From assembly GCA_007131845.1 (NCBI GenBank), contig SLPT01000102.1, forward strand, positions 1 through 5,195: a stretch of DNA of 5,195 nucleotides, read 5' to 3'. Every line of letters starts with the position of its first letter. The first letter of the stretch is position 1. Position numbers and translations under genes: made by a program. Shown here in pieces: positions 1 through 5,195 of the stretch. The notes under the pieces are model-generated. The model did no database searches. It was not told the DNA's origin and worked only from the letters and a program-made list of their open reading frames with translations. This stretch comes from Desulfobacteraceae bacterium (GTDB lineage Bacteria; Desulfobacterota; Desulfobacteria; Desulfobacterales; Desulfosalsimonadaceae).

Positions 1-1627
1 CGTTTTGCAGCCCCTCACGCCCCACGATAACAAACCGGGTAAAGTTTCTGGGATTGGTTTCGATGTTTTCTTCCATCACGGCCATCCCGAACTCTTCCGC
101 CGCATCTTTTCCCGCAATAGCGGCCTCGGAGACATCACCACGCTCCTTGATATGCCGAACAGCCCGGGCGGTATCGGAAACCGAGACCAGATCCCAGTCT
201 CCATGCCGGTCCAGAAACTGCCGACACTGGCTGAAGGCCTGGGGATGGGAGAAAACGGTTTGGATATCGTCGATCTTCGTGCCGGAATGCCCGATGAGAT
301 TGTGCTTGATCCGGAGCGTGATCTCCCCGATGATGCGCAGATCGTATTCCAGCAGCAGATCATAGTTTTCATGAACGCTGCCTGCCAGCGAGTTTTCAAG
401 GGGAACCACGCCGAAATCGCATGCGCCGGTTTTTACGGACTCGAACAACCCCCGGAAGGAATCGACAGGCATCGGCTCGACCTGATCCCCGAAAAACTGG
501 GTGCATGCCTTGTGGCTGAAACTCCCGACATCTCCAAGAAAAGCCGCACTCCGTCCTTTTCCGCCCGCCGCCCGCTTCATGGTATCCACGCTGGTCGCCT
601 TGTCCAGGTACCCGAAATCGACCTGTTTATCCACCAGCGGGGCAATCACGTACAAATCCCGCATGAGCTGACCGAACTGCTCCGGGTAGAGGCTCTGGGC
701 GCCGTCGGATGTGGCCCGGTCCGGATCGTTATGAACTTCGATCATCAAGCCGTCCGCTCCCGCCGCAATGGCGGCCCTGGCCATGGGGCTCACCTTTTCC
801 CTGCTCCCGGTGGCATGGCTGGGATCGATTATGACCGGCAGATGGGTCAGCTTTTTGATCACTGGTATGGCGGATAAATCGAGGGTGTTGCGCGTATAAG
901 GTTCGAACGTTCGAATGCCGCGCTCGCACAAAATCACGTTTTCATTGCCTTCGGCGAGAATATACTCCGCGGACATAAGCCACTCCTCGATAGTGGCCGA
1001 CAGCCCGCGTTTCAGCAAAACCGGCTTGCCAAGCCTTCCGACGGACTTGAGCAGCTCGAAGTTCTGCATGTTCCTGGCCCCCACCTGAACCACGTCCACA
1101 TACTTCATTACCAGATCCGCCTGCGCCGGGCTGGTGATCTCCGTAACAACGGGCATGCCATAGACCTGCTTCACCTCTGCCAGAATCTTTAGCCCCTCTT
1201 CGCCCATGCCCTGGAAGGAGTACGGGGATGTCCTCGGCTTAAACGCACCGCCGCGGAAAAGGACCGCCCCGTAGCGGCGAACCTCCTTTGCAACAGCCAT
1301 CACCTGCTCCCGGCTTTCCACGGCGCACGGGCCGGCGATCACTACGATCCGCTCGCCTCCGACAGACACGTCGCCGACCTGCACCCTGCTGTCCTCGGGG
1401 TGCATCTGCCGGCTGACCAGCTTAAAGGCGGTATCCACCGGCACAACCCGCTCCACCCCCGGCAGACTTTCAAAATACGCGAGGTCGTGTCCCGCAGTCC
1501 CGGTAGCGCCGATAATGTTCTGGCCGGCATCCGAAATCTCCCGGTAAATGGCGTTCCCTTCCCGCAGAACACTCAAAATGGCATTTTTCTGCTGGGGCGT
1601 AATCGCCTGGTCCAAAATGATCAACAT
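1..1627 (-). CDS. aroF: Bifunctional DAHP synthase (class I-beta) / prephenate dehydratase fusion, C-terminus cut by window edge
   Basis: The 542 complete codons read without a stop from ATG at 1627. Seen: residues 1-75 resemble the ferredoxin-like regulatory domain of Thermotoga-type DAHP synthase. Residues 90-340 are the TIM barrel, with GPCAVES (99-105), [15 protein letters not shown] (126-140), DPSHATG (268-274) and [14 protein letters not shown] (296-309). The metal ligands are expected at C101, H271, E297 and D308 and the active-site Lys at K130, each one position below the T. maritima residues as I recall them. After a linker of about 20 residues, residues 360-535 are prephenate dehydratase: [26 protein letters not shown] (408-418) and the catalytic TRF motif at 530-532. 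Known of the families: DAHPS condenses PEP with erythrose-4-phosphate, and PDT converts prephenate to phenylpyruvate; both are cytosolic. An ACT domain for Phe feedback usually follows and would lie beyond base 1. No chorismate mutase domain is present. An AGGAGG site supports the start. The symbol covers only the N-terminal half; the C-terminal half corresponds to the dehydratase part of pheA. Domain calls are strong; bifunctionality is inferred. Confidence 0.94.
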   Translation of the reverse strand, partial: MLIILDQAITPQQKNAILSVLREGNAIYREISDAGQNIIGATGTAGHDLAYFESLPGVERVVPVDTAFKLVSRQMHPEDSRVQVGDVSVGGERIVVIAGPCAVESREQVMAVAKEVRRYGAVLFRGGAFKPRTSPYSFQGMGEEGLKILAEVKQVYGMPVVTEITSPAQADLVMKYVDVVQVGARNMQNFELLKSVGRLGKPVLLKRGLSATIEEWLMSAEYILAEGNENVILCERGIRTFEPYTRNTLDLSAIPVIKKLTHLPVIIDPSHATGSREKVSPMARAAIAAGADGLMIEVHNDPDRATSDGAQSLYPEQFGQLMRDLYVIAPLVDKQVDFGYLDKATSVDTMKRAAGGKGRSAAFLGDVGSFSHKACTQFFGDQVEPMPVDSFRGLFESVKTGACDFGVVPLENSLAGSVHENYDLLLEYDLRIIGEITLRIKHNLIGHSGTKIDDIQTVFSHPQAFSQCRQFLDRHGDWDLVSVSDTARAVRHIKERGDVSEAAIAGKDAAEEFGMAVMEENIETNPRNFTRFVIVGREGLQN

Positions 1628-1634
1628 GATTTTT

Positions 1635-1640
1635 CCTCCT
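1635..1640 (-). promoter_or_regulatory. Ribosome binding site of the DAHPS-PDT gene
   Basis: The minus strand reads AGGAGG followed by seven bases (AAAAATC) and then ATG at 1627. This is a full Shine-Dalgarno match at good spacing and fixes the start codon. About 64 nt of untranslated RNA separate it from the second terminator; they hold a short GC-rich inverted repeat (1676-1680 with 1690-1694) of no assigned role. Confidence 0.9.
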
Positions 1641-1704
1641 GCCTGAGAGTTTGACGGCTTGGCACAAATCCGAACGGGCCGGCTGCCCGGGCCCTTATAA
1701 TCTC

Positions 1705-1741
1705 AAAAACAAAGCCCCGGACGGCTTTTCCGCCCGGGGCT
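1705..1741 (-). terminator. Second intrinsic terminator (hairpin 5:6) in the phe leader
   Basis: In the minus-strand RNA, arm 1741-1730 (AGCCCCGGGCGG) pairs with arm 1724-1713 (CCGUCCGGGGCU) in a 12-bp stem with one G-U wobble and a 5-nt loop. It is followed by UUGUUUUUG down to 1704. It lies about 20 nt after the U-tract of the first terminator and 77 nt before the structural gene. The plus strand also has CTTTTT after the stem (1742-1747), so the hairpin could terminate in both directions. Because it stands between promoter and gene, it must be conditional or leaky. Its 5' arm can instead pair with the 3' arm of the upstream terminator. Confidence 0.85.
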
Positions 1742-1768
1742 CTTTTTCACGGATAAAAAAACCCCGGG
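1733..1768 (-). promoter_or_regulatory. Candidate second antiterminator (helix 4:5) linking the two terminators
   Basis: In the minus-strand RNA, bases 1768-1755 (CCCGGGGUUUUUUU) can pair with 1746-1733 (AAAAGAGCCCCGGG). This gives an unbroken 14-bp helix with two G-U pairs and an 8-nt loop (1754-1747). The first strand is the 3' arm and U-tract of terminator A; the second is the 5' arm of terminator B. The helix therefore excludes both 3:4 and 5:6. It should become available only when segment 3 is captured by the upstream antiterminator. The GC core is a CCCGGG palindrome, which makes cross-pairing easy by chance. The extension through the U-tract and A-tract is what makes the pairing striking. 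The role is inferred. Confidence 0.55.
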
Positions 1769-1792
1769 TGGATCATGATGTCCACCCGGGGT
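1755..1792 (-). terminator. Attenuator terminator A (hairpin 3:4) of the phe leader
   Basis: In the minus-strand RNA, arm 1792-1781 (ACCCCGGGUGGA) pairs perfectly with arm 1772-1761 (UCCACCCGGGGU), giving 12 bp with the closing A-U pair. The loop is 8 nt, and seven U residues follow (1761-1755, the first shared with the stem). It starts 24 nt after the leader-peptide stop codon. This is a textbook rho-independent terminator. Its position between promoter and structural gene, and the competing pairing of its 5' arm, mark it as the attenuator. Confidence 0.93.
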
Positions 1793-1834
1793 GATGTCTT
1801 TACAGCCTGTTTTCGCCTACACCACCGGATGGAC
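1780..1834 (-). promoter_or_regulatory. Antiterminator helix 2:3 of the phe attenuator
   Basis: In the minus-strand RNA, segment 2 (1834-1820, GUCCAUCCGGUGGUG) pairs with segment 3 (1793-1780, CACCCCGGGUGGAC). The result is 14 bp with one bulged U at 1824 and one U-G wobble at 1829-1785. Segment 3 is the 5' arm of terminator A, so the two structures are mutually exclusive. Segment 2 lies wholly in the last codons of the leader peptide (Val-His-Pro-Val-Val), just past the Phe codons. A ribosome stalled at Phe leaves it free; a ribosome at the stop codon covers it. This is the classic trp/phe attenuation geometry. Confidence 0.88.
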
Positions 1835-1903
1835 GCTTCCAAAGAAAAAAAAGAAGCGCCCAAAGCTGAAAAAAAAGATGGTGCGGGGTTTATCCGATAT
1901 CAT
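1817..1903 (-). CDS. pheL: Phenylalanine-rich leader peptide of the phe attenuator
   Basis: ATG at 1903 to TAG at 1817-1819 encodes 28 residues beginning MISDKPRTI and ending GSVHPVV. The core FFFSFGRFFFFF (residues 10-21) holds nine Phe, encoded by six TTT and three TTC codons, in two blocks. AAGGA lies seven bases upstream of the start. Known: E. coli PheL, also rich in Phe runs, senses charged tRNA-Phe ahead of pheA. Here the peptide precedes two terminators and an enzyme with a Phe-specific prephenate dehydratase domain, so the same role is inferred. The peptide itself probably has no function beyond its translation. The last five codons double as antiterminator segment 2. The symbol is assigned by analogy of role, not by sequence homology. 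Confidence 0.92.
   Translation of the reverse strand: MISDKPRTIFFFSFGRFFFFFGSVHPVV
1819..1884 (-). promoter_or_regulatory. Candidate protector helix 1:2 of the phe attenuator
   Basis: In the minus-strand RNA, 1884-1877 (GCACCAUC), just before the first Phe codon, can pair with 1826-1819 (GGUGGUGU) in 8 bp including two G-U pairs. The second strand overlaps segment 2, so this helix would block the antiterminator and favour termination when the leader is untranslated. A ribosome stalled in either Phe block would cover or pass segment 1 and disrupt it. It is weaker than the other helices, and the assignment rests on pairing alone. Confidence 0.55.
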
Positions 1904-1910
1904 TTTACTG

Positions 1911-1916
1911 TCCTTC
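1911..1916 (-). promoter_or_regulatory. Ribosome binding site of the leader peptide
   Basis: The minus strand reads GAAGGA, then seven bases (CAGTAAA) and ATG at 1903. The spacing is right for initiation, and this supports translation of the Phe-rich peptide from that codon. Confidence 0.85.
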
Positions 1917-1939
1917 TCTTCTTCTGAATCCATTACGGT

Positions 1940-1954
1940 TACTAATTTTTAGTA
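1940..1954. promoter_or_regulatory. Perfect palindrome at the transcription start, possible operator
   Basis: TACTAA and TTAGTA form a perfect 6-bp inverted repeat around a TTT spacer. It overlaps the downstream edge of the -10 region and the expected start point of the phe leader RNA. A repressor bound here would block initiation. The half-site loosely recalls the ACTAG core of TrpR operators, but the spacing differs and I do not assign a regulator. An AT-rich chance palindrome remains possible. Confidence 0.4.
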
Positions 1955-1982
1955 TCTACAACAACTTTTTTCCACCTGTCAA
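1951..1982 (-). promoter_or_regulatory. Sigma-70-type promoter of the phe leader and DAHPS-PDT gene
   Basis: The minus strand has a perfect TTGACA -35 box (1982-1977). The -10 region reads TAGATACT (1958-1951). Read as TAGATA the spacer is 18 bp; read as GATACT it is 20 bp. The -10 is therefore only a partial match. The start point would fall near 1946, about 43 nt ahead of the leader ATG. Its position directly before the leader peptide and after the repeat supports the call. Confidence 0.75.
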
Positions 1983-2004
1983 GCATTCTTTTACCGGCAG
2001 CCCC

Positions 2005-2177
2005 CTTTTTATGCACTCGTAAAAAGTCGCGGCCTGACGGCTTTGTAGAAAGTCCAGGATCAAGGCTTGCCCAATTTCGAAGAATGCAGCTGCCAGGCGT
2101 AAGTAAAATCCTGAGAAATTGCGCGCAGGCGCAAATATTGGACATTTATGAAGCCGTCACTTTTTACAAAGCCGTCA
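2005..2177. repeat. Intergenic repeat with nested inverted arms, MITE/REP-like
   Basis: Left arm 2035-2060 starts TGACGGCTT and carries GTCCA. Right arm 2135-2159 is its imperfect inverse, ending AAGCCGTCA. Outside these, GTAAAAAG (2019-2026) is inverted as CTTTTTAC (2160-2167). A further copy of AAGCCGTCA closes the element at 2169-2177. CTTTTTA and TAAAAAG (2005-2011 and 2020-2026) form another small hairpin at the left end. No transposase is present. The pattern resembles dispersed intergenic repeats I associate with Desulfobacterota genomes, a recollection rather than a search result. The folded arms may help end transcription of the upstream gene. The element occupies nearly all of the gap between that gene and the phe promoter. 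Confidence 0.65.
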
Positions 2178-5100
2178 TTTTTCCGTCGTTGAATCCGGGA
2201 ACAGATCAAGACCCGAATCGCAAGCCATACTGTCCGTAAAAGAGGCATTCATTTTTTCGATGGCGCCTAAATACGCCCGCGACTGTCCCAGGTAGAAGGC
2301 AAGCGGCCTTGAAAAATTGCGCCCGGCGATCCCGTCGATGAACATCTGGCTGATTTCCCGCTCCATGGTCAAAAGCTGCTGGGCCCGGATCAGCACGCAG
2401 CGTTCATCGGGCGGCATTTCCTCCAGCAGATTCCGGAACGCCGTCCGCGCCCTTGGCTGGTACATCCAGAAATACAGCAGATCCAGGGCGTTGATGATCA
2501 TAATCCGGATCAGATCCCTGGAGTTCGAATCGCCCGACTCGAACCACTTTTTTGGCCGCGACATCAGATCATAGACGTCGTATTCCGGAAACTGCATTTC
2601 CAGCTTGGCATATACGCCGAAAAACTGCTCCAGCCGATGGCGGTAGTCCTTCATGCGGTTCTGGATATTGCGGGCCCGGTCCACGGCCCCTTCGATAAAG
2701 CCGGCTACCAGATCGGAGGCAAACTTGGAAATCACCGCCGCCCAGCTTTGGAGCACCATGGAAACGCCTGCAACGCCTGCCATGGTCAGAAAAGCTCCAA
2801 GAAATGCATTGAGCCCGAACGCAACGGGAATCGACAGGGCGGACCGGAAAAAGTTGGCGAATGCCGCCTCCTTCGGAAGTCCCCGGAACAGATTGTGGCT
2901 GGTCAGGTACACCCCGTTGACCAGGGCAATGACCGAATAGAGAACGATGGGCGCGGTTTCCGTGGTCACGCCGAAGCCCTTGTCAAGAAGAGTCGTCTTG
3001 ACGATATAATCCAGCAGCGGAACGGAAAACCCTGTAAACATAAGGGAGTCCGACAGCCGATCCCAACTGACATAATCGTTCCACCGAAGCAGCGAAGAAC
3101 GCCGGACGCCGCGCCCGGCCACCACCGCCTGCACGATGTTTCGCAGCCCGGTGATACCGAACCAGATGAATGCCCCGAAAAACATCAGGACCCACCAGTC
3201 ATGGGATAACAGAAACGTCAGAAAGGCCGGGATGAATCCTGCCGCCACCTTGAGCAGGTTCTTCCAGCGGGACTGCAGGTATCGCCAGGAATAGCGCACG
3301 CGGTGGGTTTTTTCCGGTGGGGGGGAAAGCGTGAGCCCGTTGGACGGTTCTTTCTTGATCCCGCCCAGGGTAACGATATTCCCTCTTTCCACCATCCGTA
3401 TGGAATCAGCGCGGTACACCCATTCCTTCCGGCAGGGAAGCCCGATGCGGGACAGTCCCGGAATGCGTCTCATGCCCTGAAGGAGAAGAGCAAACAGGCT
3501 TTTTTTATTGTTGCCATTAAGCGCATCGTAGGTTTTACGAAAAGCGATATCCACATGGAACGGAATCATAAGGCGGGGCATCTCCTTTTCGGATTCGATC
3601 TGCCTCCGGGTCCTTCCGGGAAGACTGTCCATAATCGCCAGCCCCATTCCGTAAAGCCGGGGAGAATATCCCGTTGAATCGCTTCCCATCCGCCCTTTAA
3701 GCGCCTTCACTTTGTACATGTTTTTCAGGGACTCGATATCCGCCAAAACTGAACGCATCTTTTCCGCGCGCCCCGCTGTGGCAGGATCGGAGTCATTGTC
3801 CAGCCGATCGATGATTCGCGTGATGATCCGCTTGAGCTTGATGACGTTTCCGGAGTTGATGCATTGCTGAAGCTCGTGGATCTCCGGGATATGGCTCACC
3901 AGGTCCTGGGCATGATCCTTGAGGTTGAAGATCTCCAGCCGGGTAATGCGCCCCTTGCAGTCGTAGATCAGCTCCAGCACATCCTCGGACTTCATGTGGG
4001 TGAGGTTCAGCGTAATGTTGTAGCCGGATCGGAGCCGATCGAGCCTTTCAATCAGCTCGGGCGCCGTAAGGTTCATCAGGGAAGGCAGGGTCGTTGGATC
4101 ATAGGGCGGCACGCACGATTTCAGATATTGATCGTAGATCGACTCCATGTCGAACCGGTCCATCGCCGCCACCTGTCGCTCGATGGCGGAGCGCCCGGCT
4201 TCATCTGCATTGTCGTATGCATCGCGCAGGCGGGCGGTTTTGTCCGTCATCAGCGGCAGAAAGCGCCGGTGAATGAATTGCGCCAGATGAAGCAGAGATG
4301 CCTGGCCGATTCCCACGAAAGCGAGAAAGTCGGCGACTTCCAGTTCGGGGGCATCAATGCCGAACATTTGCGATATTTCCGGGCGATGCACCCGGTTAAA
4401 TGTTTCAAGTGCTTCAATAACCCGGTTTCTTTGATAATCGGAAACCTCGCCGCCGTCGTTCATGAGGGCGTCCACTGCGTCGTCCGAAAGAAACCGGATA
4501 AAATCGTCCGCATCGGCAAAACCCCGGGGGACCCATATGATCTGTGCAAACCCGCCGTGAAAGGCAACCGGGAATTCGATACCGATGCGGACGTCGATTC
4601 CCATGATGGACGCGGCCTGCATAAGCTCTCCGGCGGTTTCCGGCCGGATGAAATTGTAGTAGATTACGCGAAGCCGGCGGATCCCCTTGATCCAGGCGTC
4701 CATGATCAGGTGCGTGGCGGACTTGCGCCCCTTGGTGTTGGCATCGTGGACATGATCATCAAATGCAAGCTGGTTCCACGCTTCCGGCATTTCCAGCAGT
4801 TGATAGCGCTTCAGGTAAAAGCGCACAGTTCGGGGTTTTCCGGATGCTACCAATCGGAAATCATGGGCAAGTTCGAGTTGCCGGGAATAGTTTCCCGCCG
4901 CCCGCACCAGGTCCTTCATGATTTCGAGCAAAACGCGCGCCGTGTTCACCTGAAGATCCTGGTCTGTACTGCACATGACCTCGTCGCGCAGCGCCCGAAG
5001 GGCCCAGATGCGCTGATCGAGATGCCCTTCCTGAAGGGATTCGAGAAGGTGGATGACGGCGTATGCAATCCGAAGGCCCTTGGTTTCGGCCATCTCCTTG

Positions 5101-5195
5101 ATACCGCGGGGGTGGAGATGATGAAAGAACCTGCGCTGATCGTGGAGGATGGTCTTGTCCCCGCGGATCATCTCATTGACGATCAACAGCAGATC
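2175..5195 (-). CDS. Large multi-pass membrane protein with degenerate PHP-like domain, function unknown; start beyond window edge
   Basis: The frame is open from the window edge to TGA at 2175-2177, at least 1006 residues. A TTG at 5186 is in frame but has no clear support as a start; numbering here counts from it. Residues 1-135 look helical and soluble. Residues 140-235 resemble the start of a PHP domain: DDHVHD (143-148) matches the DxHxH metal motif, and GIDVRIGIEF (196-205) matches the GIE motif 59 residues later. The usual TDH motif between them reads YYN (176-178), so metal catalysis is doubtful. Residues 240-640 are mostly charged and helical. Hydrophobic segments follow at about 645-661, 664-690, 712-729, 744-762 and 776-822, with weaker hydrophobicity at 892-909; many are rich in Phe and Trp. 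A cytosolic C-terminal tail rich in Arg and Glu is likely. The gene lies upstream of the phe unit on the same strand, but a separate promoter and a repeat intervene, so shared function is not implied. I recognise no complete family. Confidence 0.88.
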   Translation of the reverse strand, partial: DLLLIVNEMIRGDKTILHDQRRFFHHLHPRGIKEMAETKGLRIAYAVIHLLESLQEGHLDQRIWALRALRDEVMCSTDQDLQVNTARVLLEIMKDLVRAAGNYSRQLELAHDFRLVASGKPRTVRFYLKRYQLLEMPEAWNQLAFDDHVHDANTKGRKSATHLIMDAWIKGIRRLRVIYYNFIRPETAGELMQAASIMGIDVRIGIEFPVAFHGGFAQIIWVPRGFADADDFIRFLSDDAVDALMNDGGEVSDYQRNRVIEALETFNRVHRPEISQMFGIDAPELEVADFLAFVGIGQASLLHLAQFIHRRFLPLMTDKTARLRDAYDNADEAGRSAIERQVAAMDRFDMESIYDQYLKSCVPPYDPTTLPSLMNLTAPELIERLDRLRSGYNITLNLTHMKSEDVLELIYDCKGRITRLEIFNLKDHAQDLVSHIPEIHELQQCINSGNVIKLKRIITRIIDRLDNDSDPATAGRAEKMRSVLADIESLKNMYKVKALKGRMGSDSTGYSPRLYGMGLAIMDSLPGRTRRQIESEKEMPRLMIPFHVDIAFRKTYDALNGNNKKSLFALLLQGMRRIPGLSRIGLPCRKEWVYRADSIRMVERGNIVTLGGIKKEPSNGLTLSPPPEKTHRVRYSWRYLQSRWKNLLKVAAGFIPAFLTFLLSHDWWVLMFFGAFIWFGITGLRNIVQAVVAGRGVRRSSLLRWNDYVSWDRLSDSLMFTGFSVPLLDYIVKTTLLDKGFGVTTETAPIVLYSVIALVNGVYLTSHNLFRGLPKEAAFANFFRSALSIPVAFGLNAFLGAFLTMAGVAGVSMVLQSWAAVISKFASDLVAGFIEGAVDRARNIQNRMKDYRHRLEQFFGVYAKLEMQFPEYDVYDLMSRPKKWFESGDSNSRDLIRIMIINALDLLYFWMYQPRARTAFRNLLEEMPPDERCVLIRAQQLLTMEREISQMFIDGIAGRNFSRPLAFYLGQSRAYLGAIEKMNASFTDSMACDSGLDLFPDSTTEK

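Noticed and set aside
550..620. Chorismate mutase domain between the DAHPS and PDT domains
   Set aside because: The linker between the two domains is only about 20 residues, too short for an AroQ-type mutase. The N-terminal 75 residues fit the ferredoxin-like domain instead.
5..877. Plus-strand open frame of 290 codons
   Set aside because: It is the exact antisense register of the DAHPS-PDT gene, whose conserved motifs run across the whole stretch; the plus-strand product has no recognisable motifs.
1640..1660. ACTCTCAGGCA on the minus strand, recalling the 3' end of a glycine riboswitch aptamer
   Set aside because: The rest of the aptamer core is missing, and the adjacent RNA is occupied by terminator B and the ribosome binding site. 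A Phe attenuator already explains the control.
1705..1903. T-box riboswitch as the explanation for the leader terminators
   Set aside because: I see no T-box sequence or specifier-loop structure, whereas a translated Phe-rich ORF and mutually exclusive 2:3 and 3:4 helices are present.
1942..2248. Two small minus-strand open frames across the intergenic repeat
   Set aside because: They overlap the repeat, the promoter and the 3' end of the upstream gene, and their products look like translated repeat sequence.
2637..3209. Plus-strand open frame of 190 codons
   Set aside because: It lies opposite the membrane-domain part of the large minus-strand gene, has a low-complexity polar product and no clear ribosome binding site.
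3303..3677. Plus-strand open frame of 124 codons
   Set aside because: It is antisense to the continuous large gene and has no supporting motif or context.

Overview
The window carries two large genes on the minus strand plus a compact regulatory region between them. No plus-strand gene is supported. The GC-rich coding sequence, the Thermotoga/Bacillus-type DAHP synthase and the style of the intergenic repeat suggest an anaerobic Desulfobacterota (former Deltaproteobacteria) relative. That placement rests on recalled family and repeat style, not on a search, and is tentative.

Layout, read in the direction of transcription (high to low coordinates): (1) 5195-2175 is a membrane protein of at least 1006 residues whose start lies beyond the window edge. 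It has a degenerate PHP-like domain near its N-terminus and a cluster of membrane segments in its C-terminal third; its function is unknown. (2) 2177-2005 is a repeat of about 170 bp with nested inverted arms. One copy of its arm motif contains the stop codon of the membrane protein gene. (3) 1982-1951 is a promoter with a perfect TTGACA -35 box, followed by a perfect 15-bp palindrome at the expected transcription start. (4) 1903-1705 is a phenylalanine attenuator: a 28-residue leader peptide with nine Phe residues, then two strong intrinsic terminators in tandem. (5) 1627-1 is a fusion of DAHP synthase (first step of the shikimate pathway) and prephenate dehydratase (a Phe-specific late step). 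It runs off the window just after the dehydratase TRF motif.

The regulatory region and the fusion enzyme fit together. Scarcity of charged tRNA-Phe should stall the leader ribosome and free a segment that forms a 14-bp antiterminator against the first terminator. The released 3' arm of that terminator can then form a second 14-bp helix with the 5' arm of the second terminator. Both terminators could therefore be opened by one stalling event. Transcription of an enzyme covering the entry to aromatic synthesis and the Phe branch would thus respond to Phe supply. The relay-like tandem attenuator and the DAHPS-PDT fusion are the most notable items here.
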